Assembly: GCA_035582835.1 (NCBI GenBank)
Contig: JAYKAV010002596.1
Coordinates: forward strand, 906,829-970,828
Source of the DNA: Phoebastria nigripes
Taxonomy: Eukaryota; Chordata; Aves; Procellariiformes; Diomedeidae
Length of the DNA: 64,000 nt
Direction: 5' to 3'
The stretch's first letter is position 1. Each line of letters opens with the position of its first letter. The translations under genes were made by a program, and so were the position numbers. Below, piece after piece: positions 36,247-48,096 of this stretch. Below the pieces are notes generated by a model. It worked only from the letters and a program-made list of their open reading frames with translations, made no database searches and was not told the DNA's origin.

Positions 36247-39234
36247 AATCTTGGGATTCAAGAGAGAGATCGTGAAATCCATTATCCATGTGATAGTTGT
36301 TTAAATGCAAAGATTCATGGATGGGAGAGCAGGGAGGGAAATTCCATCTGCTCAGAAAATTTCCATTAGTTTCCTGACTAATTTTTCCTAGGCATCCTTT
36401 GCTTTCATCTCACCTATTGGTTTTGTAAATTTGGAGCGGAAAGCTAGACTCAGTTGCTCCATTGGCTGGCAAAGCAAATCTTTTATAAGAAAGTTCCTGA
36501 AAGTTCCTGAAGGCCTAATAAAAGGAACTTGCAGTGGAAGTTCACTGGAAGAGTTCTTACCAAGGCAAGCAAAAAGTGCAAATAGTATTTCTTCTTAGCA
36601 ATTACAAATTTAAAAAGAAAACATTTAACAAGGAATACATGGAATAAAAAAAAAAAAAAAAAACCAACCAGTCTTGTTATCTTTAAAATGTGTTTTAACT
36701 GACAATAGCCACTCAAAATATTAAAAAAGAAAAAAAGAGAGATAAAAAAAATATTGATTTTAGCCTTTTGCTTGATCTCATCTCAGAAAAAAAAAGTTAA
36801 TAATTAATCAATTTTAATATTCACTTTAATGAAGGACAATGTAACTATTTGTTTCTAAATCATGAAAAGATATTAGGCAAGGGATGCACATAATAGGTTT
36901 CGGGTGGTTTGAATCAAATCCAGAGATTAAGCTTACAATTGCCTATTGAATATCTAATTTAGTAACTCAGCTCACATCCTGTACACGTAACAAATCTTGT
37001 TCATTTATGCAGTGCACACATGCTTCAGGAAAGAGTTAAAGGAGAATAAAACTACTTCCTCAATAAAACTTTAGGCTTGCCATTAGTGCAAAGGGTGTAT
37101 TGCTTCTTTTGAACATCATGTTTCTGTTCTGACAAAGTTTCTGCCTGCATTTTCTCTGCTGCTTTTTCTACGGGCACCTCTGTTATTGCTGTTCCCTGGG
37201 GCCATGAAGTGTGTGAGAGTCAGAGCCTTATTCTCAGGGGGTTTAAACAGCCTGATTTCAGTGCTCGAGAGAGTGGAAGGCTGTTGGAAAAGGGCACTAA
37301 GCACTTACAAATGGTACCAATTAATGTGTTTGGTGGATTGTGCTAAGGAGTATGGAGTACAGAAGGAAATCCCGTATCTTGTCAGTTCAATACTGCAGGC
37401 TCAGTGGTCACTCAAAGTGGCTTGTATAATAGTAAGCTGCCAAGAGTTTAGAGGTTGGCAGAGGTGGTTTTCTTTTTCAGCTCAAAATTAACATGACATT
37501 TATGCCATTTGTCATGTCCCTGATGTTTTCAATCTAAAGCGCTGTTACTATGTCTCTGACTTTTTAATCTACATTCCCTTGATAACATTCATTCTTATTG
37601 CCAAAATCTTTATTTTCATATATACATGAAATTCAGAATTATAAGCTGTATTTGATACTTCCTGCAATAATTGTATCTTGTCAAAGGTCAAAGATTGACT
37701 GTCTTCTAAACAGGACACTGCTGGGAATGATGTCACAACATGTTCGCCTGAATTCTCCTTTTTCTTTACTGGAAACTTTTCATGAAGATCTAAACTCTGT
37801 GGCAAACCTGGGTGGCTGTAATGGATTTCCTATAATGGCACTGAATTTAACCTCTAGAACTTTGCTTTTCCATTTGCTTCTGTAGGTGTTTAGATATCGA
37901 TCATGTTTAATGATCACAACCATAGGTTAAAGTGGAAATGTTAGGGTTTGAAGATTTATGTTTTGTTCTTTAAGCCCAAAACCTTTTGAAATTTGTGTGT
38001 GAAGCTGTCAGCGAATGTTATTTCATTCTGACTTTTCCCATTACGGATCAGTTCACCTCTTGGTCTTCCACGTTGCTTACATAACACCTGAATGGAGAAT
38101 TGCAGGGATCCTTGTTTGTTTGTTTCAAAATAAATTACTAAAATCATCCCTTTTGGTACAATGAACAACCTCTGGATCTCTGTTTTCATTCTGGTTGAAC
38201 TGCCATTTGAAAGGATCCCATCAACAATAAATCGAAATCCTCCCATGTGCTGTAAAGCCATTAAATGTCTGGGCTATATCTGTGCTTTTTCTCATGATTA
38301 AGTCAATGGAAGTGCCAAACTGGAGAAGTGAAGGAATTCAACCTTGTTTGAAAAGGACAACATAGCAAAAGAGAGAACTGCTATGCAGTTTAAATTAACA
38401 ACTTAAGCCTTCTTTTACTTAGACTGTATAAACTACATCTTGATATAAAGGCTTGATGATAAATATTTTTACTGGCATTCTGCAACACTTCAGACAGTAC
38501 GAAACTTTAAGAAAATGAGACTGCACTCAGTCTGGCATCTGAGCACATCAGTGGTCTAACCACAGTCACATTTTTTGTAGGCATCATGGAAAAGGAGAAT
38601 TTTAAGTAATGTTTTGGAGGTGGATAATGAANTGGCATTGTGGGAACACTTCCTACGCATCAAGAGGTAGCAAGAAACAAAGTACAAAGACTTTTGTTTG
38701 GGAAAAAAAAAGCATTTGGCCAATAGAGAAATGTCACAATGGAAGAGAGGCCAGATTCTCAACAGTAAGAGAGAGATGATAGGCAGTGTGGGGCTGGAAT
38801 AGAAAGATCTCAAAAGTGAACACAAATTATTTATGCAAGATATGATAGACAGTAGATGGTCAGTGAAATGATGTGAAGAAGACGTCAAGGTTTTGAAAGA
38901 GGAATATTTTGACAAAAAGAAATGTGAGCAGACTCCAAGAGCCCCATTCCCCTCTGGGGGACCAGTTTCAATTTCCTGCAATGCAATATAAGATCTAGGC
39001 CTTTCCCTAGGTCTTAGTGGGAGGGGAAAAAAAAAAAAAAAAAAGATTAAAAAAAAATTAAAGAGTAAAAAAAAAAACCTATCAGAAACTGATGAACATC
39101 TCCGCTGTGTTCCACCTGAGCAGAAATTGGTACAGCCCAGGTGCCTCACTAATCAGGACTACATAGTTGTAGGAAGACAATATGACTTAAATTCCTTCTG
39201 ATAGAACCAAGGAGAAGAGGAGGGAAGTCATTTA
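36247..39234. other. Non-coding interval, no gene seen
   Basis: Contains A-rich runs at 36645-36663 and 39017-39080 and a small tandem duplication near 36490 (GAAAGTTCCT twice). An open frame of 197 codons at 38556-39149 (-) is produced largely by A/T tracts and is not called. Confidence 0.45.
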
Positions 39235-39382
39235 AGTAGTGTGGATTTTATCCATCCTTGATTTTCAAACCTAGACTGGAAAAAGCCCTGAGGATCCTAC
39301 TCTGACCTCCTAGTCCTTCTTTGGACAAGATATTGAACTCGATGACATTGTGAGATCCTCTCCAGTCTGAATTACCCTAGGG
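39235..39382 (+). mobile_element. CR1 LINE, old 3'-end fragment
   Basis: TCCATCCTTGATTTTCAAAC, CTAGACTGGAAAAAGCCCTGA, then GGACAAGATATTGAACTCGATGACAT and GAGATCCTCTCCAGTCTGAAT follow the order of the CR1 3' untranslated end (…tccttggagattttcaaaactcgactggacaaggccctgag… ggttggactagatgacctccagaggtcccttccaacct…). The terminal ATTCTATG repeats are lost. It lies 0.8 kb from the younger CR1 at 40201 but in the opposite orientation. Confidence 0.7.
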
Positions 39383-39839
39383 ATAAAAAAGGGGTTGAGC
39401 CAGTCAAGTTTCTTCCCAGGAGTGAGCCAGGAAGCATGTCTAGCCCGTTGAGGTACATCGCACTTATGGATCTCCCTTCCAAACAATCCCTTTAAGATCT
39501 AAAAGTTACAAAATGGAAATGTTACTACCTTCAGCAGAATCTCAGTCTGCAATTTATCATACTCTGATTTTAAGATAGATCTTACTATTTTCTGTGATGC
39601 ATTTTCAAGATGAGTCATATTAGAGAACCTAATCTTTCTTTCTGTTCTGTTTTTTATGTATACATGCAAAGTTTGTACACATACAAGTGTACAAAAAGTT
39701 TGTATACATACAAAAGAGAAAAGGATGTATCCATACAAAGAGGGGCTGCTCAAATGAAAAAAAGCAAAACAAAACAAAACAAAACTAAGCTCTAATATTT
39801 AATGTCAGAANAAAAGTATTTCTTTTTAAAACCAGTTTT

Positions 39840-39861
39840 AAAACCATTTTAAAATGGTTTT
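39840..39861. repeat. 22-bp perfect palindrome
   Basis: AAAACCATTTTAAAATGGTT plus two T is its own reverse complement. The TTTTAAAACCA unit also occurs as direct copies on both sides (about 39825-39840 and 39860-39871), so the palindrome sits in a small repeat cluster. Confidence 0.9.
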
Positions 39862-40200
39862 TAAAACCATTTGTTTATTGCACAAAAATTTGCTGGTCAG
39901 ACACTGTTATATGAATATATCCTGTTCAAATGAAGAGAAGGAAAATAAATTTTATTTCAGGATTTTTGACAGAAGAATTTTGAATTATGTTAGCATTGAC
40001 ACCCTAACATGTCACTACATTTACCTATGTAATCAATGCATTACATAACAACTGAAATGGCATGATTAATATATAAGGATTTATTATTTCTCATCAGAAT
40101 GCATTTTAATACACTATACCTTTTCATCTGTTAGCCTTTCTAAAAAATCTTAGTAAACTTTAGTGATCGCCAGCAGACCATTCTACTTATTTTAGTGAGA

Positions 40201-41887
40201 ATCATAGAATCATAGAATCATTAAGGTTGGAAAAGACCTCTAAGATCATCAAGTCCAACCGTCAACCCGACACCACCATGCCCCACTAAACCATGTCCCT
40301 AAGCACCTCATCTACACGTCTTTTAAATACTTCCAGGGATGGTGACTCCACCACTTCCCTGGGCAGCCTCTTCCAATGCTTAACCACTCTTTCAGNAAAG
40401 ANNNNTTTCCTAATGTCCAATCTAAACCTCCCCTGGTGCAACTTGAGGCCATTTCCTCTCGTCCTCTTGCTTGTTACTTGGCAGAAGAGACCAACACCCA
40501 CCTCGCTACAACCTCCTTTCAGGTAGTTGTAGAGCGCAATAAGGTCTCCCCTGAGCCTCCTCTTCTCCAGACTAAACAGTCCCAGTTCCCTCAGCTGCTC
40601 CTCATAAGACTTGCTCTCCAGACCCTTCACCAGCTTCGTTGCCCTCCTCTGGACANGCTCCAGCACCTCAATGTCCTTCTTGTAGTGAGGGGCCCAAAAC
40701 TGAACACAGTATTTGAGGTGCGGCCTCACCAGTGCTGAGTACAGGGGGACAATCACTTCCCTACTCCTGCCGGCCACACTATTTCTGATACAGGCCAGGA
40801 TGCCATTGGCCTTCTTGGCCACCTGGGCACACTGCCGGCTCATGTTCAGCCGGCTGTCAACCAGCACCCCAAGGTCCTTTTCTGACAGGCAGCTTTCCAG
40901 CCACTCTTCCCCAGGCCTCTAGCGTTGCATGGGGTTGTTGTGGCCAAAGTGCAGGACCCAGCACTTGGCCTTGTTGAACCTCATGCAGNTGGCCTCAGCC
41001 CATCGATCCAGCCTGTCCAGGTCCCTCTGCAGAGCCTTCCTATCCTCGAGCAGATCGACACTCCCGCCCAACTTGGGTCATCTGCAAACTTACTGAGGGA
41101 GCACTCAATCCCCTCATCCAGATCGTAGATAAAGATATTGAACAAGACCAGCCCCAAAACTGAGGCCTGGGGGACACCGCTCGTGACCGGCCGCCAAGTG
41201 GATTTCGCTCCATTCACCACAACTCTCTGGGCCCGGCTGCCCAGCCAGTTTTTTACCCCCCCGAAGAGTACACCTGTCTAAGCTGTGAGCCGCCAGCTTC
41301 TCTAGGAGGATGCTGTGGGAGACAGTGTCAAAGGCTTTACTGAAGTCCAGGCAGACCACATCCACAGCCTTTCCCTCATCCACTAGGNGGGTCACCTGGT
41401 CATAGAAGGAGATCAGGTTAGTCAAGCAGGACCTGCCCTTCATGAACCCATGCTGGCTGGGCCTGATCCCCTGGTTGTCCCGCACATGGCTTGCGAGCGC
41501 CCCCAAGATGAACCGCTCCATAATCTTCCCCGGCACCGAGCTCAGGCTGACAAGCCTGTAGTTCCCCTGGTCCTCCTTCCGGCCCTTCTTGTAGATGGGT
41601 GTCACATTGGCAAGCCTCCAGTTGTCCGGGACCTCCCCCGTTAACCAGGACCGCTGATAACTGATGGAGAGTGGCTTGGCAAGCTCCTCCGCCAGCTCCC
41701 TCAGCACTCTCGGGTGGATCCCATCCGGCCCCATAGACTTGTGGGCGTCCAGGTGGCGTAGCAGGTCATTCACCGCTTCCTTTTGGATTATGGGGTGTTT
41801 ATCCCGCTCACCGTCCCCGTCTTCCAGCTCAGGGGGCTGAATACCCTGAGGGTGGCTGGTCTGACTATTGAAGACTGAGGCAAAGAA
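40201..41887 (-). mobile_element. CR1 LINE, 5'-truncated, ~1.7 kb
   Basis: The 3' end at 40201 carries the CR1 signature of tandem 8-mers (plus strand ATCATAGAATCATAGAATCA). The element extends on the minus strand through the 3' untranslated region and the reverse-transcriptase half of ORF2 to about 41887, where CR1 similarity stops. 5' truncation is normal for CR1, since reverse transcription starts at the 3' end and often stops early. Several n bases lie inside. No clear target-site duplication is visible, as is usual for CR1. Confidence 0.95.
40286..41887 (-). pseudogene. CR1 ORF2 reverse transcriptase, truncated and frameshifted
   Basis: Reading on the minus strand, a first frame (from about 41773 to 41114) carries the finger domain (…HKSMGPDGIHPRVLRELAEE…, …NWRLANVTPIYKKG…, …GNYRLVSLSSVPGK…) and RT motif A with its Asp (…DFSKAFDTVSH…). 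A frameshift follows. A second frame (41220-40981) restores the SGVPQ region and the catalytic FADD box (41077-41088, both Asp present) but then departs from the usual sequence. A third frame (40867-40286) covers the C-terminal thumb-like part (…[20 protein letters not shown]…, …[14 protein letters not shown]…) to the stop. The endonuclease domain and the ORF2 N-terminus are missing. The protein would have copied CR1 RNA at the target site; this copy cannot. Confidence 0.9.
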
Positions 41888-42649
41888 ATGAATTAATGTT
41901 GTCTGGAAGGAAGATTTATTGCTTGTGCACGTTGTAGGTCATAGACCAAAGAAACCATCAAGCAATAGATGCATTTTGCAGATTAATTAACTATGGTCTT
42001 TAAAGCTATCAAAAACTGATTTGTTACTTTTTTTTCTAGAATATTAATACTTTAATGACAAGAATTCTCCATTTGCAGTTAAACTTTTAAGTCAATGAAT
42101 TCAAAGTTAATTCCAAATTTGTGGTTTTCGTATAGAGAAAGACTGGGCAAGAAAAACAGAACACAGTTTTATTTACTTCACTCAGGGACTGAGAAGTAGA
42201 AATGTCTACTATTTACCAACGATGCTTTACAACCTGCTGTCAGATATTGCACAATATAAGTATTGGTACAACATGACCTGCCCTTTCTCCAAATAGTCAA
42301 ATTTAGATAGTTATAGTGTATATTGACTTGAGTGTGCTTGAAGACTTCACCTACAGCGGTGTCTCATACAGTGGTTAAGGTTAAAAATGGCCAGGGGATG
42401 ATCACCAAAAAGTGCAGTGCACATCTAACAGGAACAATTGCAATCCCTAAGGCAGCTGCACCACACATGGAAACAAATTGCATCGGTGGGATGAAACTAG
42501 TGAAACCTACTTTCTTTCAGATATCGATTCTTTCCCTCTTGATCCTATCACCAGGATAACTCTAACTCTAATATTATCATCCCTCTTTCAGTTTACTGGA
42601 CTATATCTAGTCTAAAGTATATGCTAATTGGTCAATTGCATATTTGATG

Positions 42650-42700
42650 GCTGAATTCTGCCTACTTTTCACTCAGTGGATTCAGTTGTGTGCAACTCCT
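42650..42700. repeat. Old interspersed repeat fragment
   Basis: GGCTGAATTCTGCCTACTTT followed by CACTCAGTGGATTCAGTTGTG and TGCAACTCC has the pattern of the old 'GAATTCTGCC…ACTCCATTGACTTCAATGGAGTT' repeats. Weak, short and diverged. Confidence 0.3.
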
Positions 42701-43888
42701 TGGCCCCTCCTCACATTTTCATAGCATTTAAAGTGTACATATTTTTACACTCTACCTGACTGTAAAGTATGACTAAAAGTGGTCAGGTGGTTCAAAAGCT
42801 GCTAGAACAGAGGGACTGGCACACAGACTGAAAGACAGACAGATCTATGATTGCATTTCTGGGCACTAGCCCAGGGTAAGAGCCAAGATGCACCAGGTCA
42901 CCAGCACTTCAAGGAGCTTCTAACAGAGCATAATTATGCGGTCTTACAGGTCTGTAGTATTCTTGTTAGTGTTATATTACAGTTTTATCTCAGCATTTCT
43001 TGTGCTGCTATTTGGCAAGAACACCATCGCCAGGGAAAATATGGTGTGAAGTTATCATACTATCACAAGTTTTAAAGCGTTAACACCAAGTACAGTAATA
43101 GGTTCATGCATGCATGTTCATACTCTTTATATCTGCAGACTGAATTCCACCCAAATTATTTCCACCCAGGTCACAATTTCTAAGTAGGAAGGAAAAACTA
43201 ATAATGGTTATTCTCTGGAGAGGAGACTAAAAGTGGATTGTTGTTACCTTAATAATGCCAGTCTAGGTGATGCTTAGGTTAGCTCAGAAGGGAAATAAGT
43301 TACTCTAATGTAAAGTAACTCTTTCTCTAACTGACACATCCCATCATGATATATGAGTGCATAACCCATTATATTGATTTTGATTATGTGGATTTTGAGG
43401 GAAAATAAGAAAGCATAAGCAAAGATATTCTCTTGCTACTCATAATATCAAAATAATCATTAACTGATGCGTCCCAATCATTTCTTTGCTATGATGGAGA
43501 CAGAAGATCAATAGGACATAAAAACAGTGCCAGAAGTTATAGGAATTGGCTCTTTGCCACTTTTTCAGAGATCATCCCCAGGAAGAAGATTTAGATTTAA
43601 ACTTTANGTGTTTATGTTTTGTAAGCAGAAGTTTGAATAGCTTTTTAGATTGCTGTTGATAGCTTGCTTTATAGAAATGGGGAATTTTTCAGTGTAATGC
43701 TTCTCATCACAAAATACCAACCCAGTGGGGAAACTAGACCAAATGAAAATATCCTACTTTTTTTTTAATGTCCTAGTTTCAATTAAACTTTCATATAGAA
43801 AGATATTTCAGACCAGGCTGGATTTTAAAAACAAAAGTAGGCAGAACACTGTTGGGCAGAACAGAAGCTCCTAGAATAATGAAGAGTG

Positions 43889-44012
43889 TTGTAGTCAGGT
43901 CACTCACCTAGGAACAAGGAGATTAAGCTTTTAAATTACTGCTCTGTGGGAGTCACTTCAAGGATTTGAATCTTGTTGTTCCTTGTAGGTGAGCGCCCCA
44001 GTCACTGAGCTA
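43889..44012. repeat. Old palindromic repeat (CTCACCT…AGGTGAG type)
   Basis: The left arm, GTCAGGTCACTCACCTAGGA and then ACAAGGAGATT, is matched in reverse complement by the right arm, AATCTTGTTGTTCCTTGTAG and then GTGAGCGCCCCAGTCACTGAG. Arms are about 35 bases, imperfect, and separated by about 50 bases containing GATTTGAATC-like sequence. This is a decayed palindromic interspersed element; similar sequences are common in reptile genomes, but the name is not known to me. Confidence 0.55.
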
Positions 44013-44862
44013 TTAGCTGTGTTCTCTCTGTCACTATTGATGGAGATGTCCTTTTATGTGCATATAAAGATTTATTGAGAAAAAAAGGTACATTTCCATG
44101 CATTCATTTGTGTAAATTCAATTTTAAAAGCCCCATCTAAATACTCACAGCTGGCTCTGCACTGATGACCATCAAGCCAGCAATTTCCCTCATTTAAATA
44201 ATTTTTCATTACCTCCACCTTCACTGAAGGCTCTATTATGCATTGCTGCCATGCCATATTGCCAGCAGAGGCAACTGAGTTGAAACAGTGAGCAAACCCT
44301 CATGAGGATGCATTAAAAAAGTATATAGCCCTGCTTCTGAAAACAATGCCAATATTCAGTATAACCTTGCTTATAGGGTTATATAAAGTATATTGTGGTC
44401 TGCTCAGCACCGGAAGGATTCACTGTATTAGTCAGACTATAGTCACCTAGAAATCAAACTTCCAGGTACTGAATTACTTCAGGTGTAAAAAGGAGAAAAG
44501 CATACAAACAAAAACATCAGAAAGTACTGATACACCAGAGTGATACGTTAAATCAATTAGAAGTAACTAATCTAATATTCTTTGACTAGACAGTGGTTAA
44601 TACTTTCAAAGAAATCCCAAGAAATATTATTATCAACTATGGAGCAAATGATTGTAAGACAAGTTTCTTCATTGGTTAGGAGTTGCTTTGTAGTTTAAAA
44701 TATGAGAGCTTTCTTTTTCATTTAACAAATGTAAAGAGTTTAAATTCAGCAGTCAAAACATTTCATTTACATCTAAAATGTCAAACTCTTTATTTCATGG
44801 ATGCTTTTACATTTTTTATCCTTAAAAAGCCTTTAACATTCCAAAAGCCATCTCACTCTAGA

Positions 44863-44903
44863 CAAAAAAAAAAAAACAAACCAAAACCAAAACCAAAACC
44901 AAA
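44863..44903. repeat. A-rich/(AAAACC)n tract
   Basis: Thirteen A, then CAAACC and three AAAACC units. It is the reverse complement of the kind of repeat seen at 36186. Confidence 0.9.
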
Positions 44904-45399
44904 TATTGTAATATTGGGACTGCTGAAATGGCAGAAATTCACATTTTTAGGCAGATCTATCTATAAGATTCTGTTTTTATACTCTCTATGAGACTGACTG
45001 TTTCCTTGATTCCTATAAGAGATTAGCCATGGGCAGATTGTGAAAGCGTGAGACAGAGATAATGCATATGTATTTAAAATATATGCATTCCATAAATGAG
45101 AATCTAGATCCTAAAGCACATTTTTAACCACCTTAAAAATAATTGGCTACATTTTGAATAGTGCCAAGCATGCATATCCCCATTTGGCCTTACTAATCTT
45201 AAGAATTGTAGGGTTCCTATAATTTCACCAAAGTGTTTGCAGAAGCATACATTCAATATAGTATATTTCTTTTAATTTATATGTCTTTATATTTGCAAAA
45301 TATTTTGCTGACACCTTATACCCTGGTATGATTCCCATTACAATCAACTTTATTTTTTTTTAAACCAGTAAAGTATAGCACAATTATGTCCTATTTTGG

Positions 45400-45935
45400 A
45401 TGCAGTTCAAGTGTTCCATTAGTTTCAGAAGATGTCTCTGCTACTTCTATAAATTTGTCCATTTCCACTGTTGACATTACATAATCTAGATGCTATTTGA
45501 TTCAAAGCTGTAGCTTTCGGTTCCAAAATTCCACTTCCCTCATTTGCAACAGATTTCTTCTTCTCTTGTACAATTTATTTGGTGTTATTTTTTTGTAAAT
45601 GTTGAATTTTTAACTCCCTGTTTCCATGCAACATGGCATTGCTGAAGTTGGCGTTGTTGTTTACAACTGTGGAAAATCTTTTGGGAAATGTGCATCTCAT
45701 CAATAGATTGGCATGTGACCATTTTCAGTGAAAATAATTCTCATTAAGCCAGTAAAGTAAAATGTGGGCTTGCATTTTTGCTGATTGCTTTTTTCCAGCC
45801 TCCTTTTCTCCCTTATTCTCTTCTTTTTTTGTGTTGTGCCATTTGCTTGAAAGTAACAATGCCATATTTTAATTAAAAAGTTGATAGAAATATTTTAAGC
45901 TTGCTTTTGAAACAGTGATTCATTGTAAATGATAA
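45400..45935. other. Motif-dense unique segment, possible conserved non-coding element
   Basis: A stretch without repeats, with mixed composition and many transcription-factor-like cores (TTAAT, CATGCAACATGGCATTG, TAATTAAAAAG, ATTGTAAATGATAATG). It ends abruptly where the CR1 begins at 45941. This is an impression of texture only. Alignment between bird genomes would decide. Confidence 0.2.
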
Positions 45936-45940
45936 TGAAC

Positions 45941-47100
45941 GGCCTTCTATGATGGAGTGACTACATCAGTGGACATGGGAAGAGCTACAGATGTCATCTA
46001 TCTGGACCTCTGTAAGGTCTTTGACATGGTCCCTCACAACATCCTTCTCTCCAAAATGAGACCTATGGATTTGATGGGTGGACTGTCTGGTGGGTGAGGA
46101 ATTGGTTGGATGGTCGCATCCAGAGGGTAGTGATCAATGGCTCAATGTCCAGATGGAGATCAGTGGCGAGTGGTGTCCTGCAGGGGTCCATATTGGGACC
46201 AGTACTGTTTAATATCTTCAACAATGACATAGTGGGATCAAGTGCACCCTCAGCAAGTTTGCAGACAACACCAAGCTGAGTGGTGCGGTCGACACGCCTG
46301 AGGGATGGGATGCCATCCAGAGGGACCTGGACAAGCTCAAGAAGTGGGCCCCTGTGAACCTCATGAGGTTCAGCAAGGCCAAGTGCAAGGTCCTGCACCT
46401 GGGTCGGGGAAACCTCCAGTATCAATACAGGCTGGGGGATGAAGGGATTGAAAGCAGCCCTGACGAGAAGGACTTGGGGGTACTGGTGGATGAAAAGCTG
46501 GACATGAGCCAGCAATGTGCGCTCGCAGCCCAGAAGGCCAACCATATCCTGGGCTGCATCAAAAGAAGCGTGGCCAGCAGGTCGAGGGAGGTGATTCTGC
46601 CCCTCTCCTCTGCCGTGGTGAGACCCCACCTGGAGTACTGTGTCCAGCTCTGGATCCCTCAGCTCAAGAAAGACATGGACCTGTTGGAGTGGGTCCAGAG
46701 GAGGGCCACGAAAATGATCAGGGGGATGGAACACCTCTCCTATGAGGAAGGGCTGAGAGAGTAGGGGTTGTTCAGCCTGGAGAAGAGAAGGCTTCGGGGA
46801 GACCTTACTGCAGCCTTTCAGTACTTAAAGGGGGCTTATAAGAAAGATGGCGGCAAACTTTTTAGCAGGGCCTGTTGCGACAGGACAAGGGGGAATGGCT
46901 TTAAACTAAAAGAGGGCAGATTTAGACTAGATATAAGGAAGAAATTTTTTACGCTGAGGGTGGTGAAACACTGGAAGAGGTTGCCCAGAGAGGTGGTAGA
47001 TGCCCCATCCCTGGAAACATTCAAGGTCAGGTTGGATGGGGCTCTGAGCAACCTGATCGAGTTGAAGATGTCCCTGCCCATGGCAGGGGGGTTGGACTAG
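45941..47100 (+). pseudogene. CR1 ORF2 reverse transcriptase, truncated; catalytic box FADN
   Basis: The fragment opens just before RT motif A (…[13 protein letters not shown]…, usual form YLDFSKAFDTVPH). A frameshift occurs near 46090, and the frame …[16 protein letters not shown]… to …[11 protein letters not shown] follows. A second frameshift lies near 46235. From about 46240 one frame continues to 47100, broken only by a TAG at 46762-46764. The catalytic box reads F-A-D-N at 46258-46269: the second essential Asp is an Asn (codon AAC at 46267). The C-terminal part (…[20 protein letters not shown]…, …[16 protein letters not shown]…, …[12 protein letters not shown]…) is well preserved. The endonuclease domain is absent. 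The copy cannot encode active enzyme. Confidence 0.9.
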
Positions 47101-47157
47101 ATGACCTTTAAAGGTCCCTTCCAACCCAAACTATTCTATGATTCAATGATTCTATAA
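45941..47157 (+). mobile_element. CR1 LINE, 5'-truncated, ~1.2 kb
   Basis: CR1 similarity starts sharply at GGCCTTCTATGATGGAGTGA (45941) and continues through the RT domain to the 3' end GGTCCCTTCCAACCC…ATTCTATGATTCAATGATTCTAT at 47157. The 3' end is the canonical CR1 terminus. Few frame breaks suggest it is younger than the fragments at 5201, 39235 and 59360. Confidence 0.95.
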
Positions 47158-47576
47158 CTGTTGTCAGCAACCCATATTCTTTGCCATTAGATTTCATATG
47201 GAGTATTGTCGCTTTGATACTCAGCTTCACAGTAATGTCCAAAAAAATTGTAATGCGGTTAACAAAAACATTTAAAACACCTCTTCAAAATAAATCTCTG
47301 TTCTGGAGTATTCATGTTTATTGGACAGAAGGTAAAAATTAGGAGACCATATTACTNTTTTACTTTGTATTAATCCAGCACCAAAAGACATCAGTTAGAA
47401 TTCAGGCACTGCTGTGCTAAGCACTGCACAGAGACTTCACTTACATGTTGTTCACTGTAGCTAGAAACACTAGTGTATTTCCATATGCATAGTGTATATA
47501 ATGTACAATAGAAGTCCACTACACCGAGGGATGGATAAGCACAAAATAAGCATAGGGATATGATAATATTCTGTAC
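47158..47576. other. Short unique spacer between CR1 and LTR
   Basis: About 420 bases of AT-rich unique sequence with one n at 47357. No feature seen. It shows no CR1 similarity on the left side of the LTR. Confidence 0.5.
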
Positions 47577-48096
47577 TGATTTTGTCTGGGACAGAGTTAA
47601 TTTTCTTCACAATAGCTTGTACAGTGCTGTTTTGGATGTGTGATGAAAACAGTGTTGATAACACACCAATGGTTTTGTTATTGCTTAACAGTGCTTACAC
47701 ACCATCAAGGTCTTCTCTGTTTCTCAAGGTGCCCCAACAGCGACCAAAGGGATATTCCATAACATGGTGTTCTGTTCAGCGATAAAACTGGCGGAAAGAA
47801 GGAGGAAGGGGGAAAATTCAGGGTTATGGCTTTTGTCTTCCCAGATAACTGTTAAGCATAATGAAGCCCTGCTTTCCTGGAAATAGCTAAACATCTGCCT
47901 GCCAGTGGTGAGTAGTAAATGAATTCTTTATTTTGCCTTGCTTGCATGCACAGCTTTACTTTACCTATTAAACTGTCTTTATTTCAATACATGAGTTTTC
48001 TCACTTTTACCCTTCCAATTCTCTCCCCCATCCCACTGGAGGGAGGGAGTGAGCAGCTGTGGGTGCTGAACTGCCTACCAGGATTAACCCACAACA
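47577..48096 (+). mobile_element. Solo LTR of an avian endogenous retrovirus
   Basis: I recognise the sequence as a widespread avian LTR: TGTCTGGGACAGAGTTAATT near the start, ACCAAAGGGATATTCCATAAC in U3, a degenerate TATA region (GCGATAAAACTGG), GGCTTTTGTCTTCCCAGATA, the polyadenylation signal ATTAAA at 47967-47972 followed by CTGTCTTTATTTCAATAC, and the end TTCTCTCCCCCATCCCACTGG … ATTAACCCACAACA. It starts with TG (47577) and ends with CA (48095-48096), about 520 bases. No internal retroviral genes flank it, so it is a solo LTR from recombination between two LTRs. The flanking bases (TGTAC before, TACTC after) do not form a clean target-site duplication. Confidence 0.85.

Larger units (their letters stand above)
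41888..45399. other. Non-coding interval, no gene seen
   Basis: Holds old repeats at 42650 and 43889 and an AAAACC tract at 44863. No coding or RNA feature is visible. Confidence 0.45.

Noticed and set aside
36091..36369. Open frames over the TTTTGG tract
   Set aside because: Products are Lys/Pro or Phe/Trp repeats from simple sequence.
38556..39149. 197-codon open frame on the minus strand
   Set aside because: Its length depends on A/T tracts that translate into poly-Phe and on an n. It has no domain, and the frame is not supported by splice or promoter context.
40293..40922. Plus-strand open frames inside the CR1 at 40201
   Set aside because: Antisense shadows of the minus-strand ORF2. 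Similar shadows at 40925-41128 and 41450-41644 are dropped for the same reason.
46063..46734. 223-codon open frame on the minus strand
   Set aside because: It is the antisense of the CR1 reverse transcriptase at 45941-47157; the sense strand carries all the motifs.
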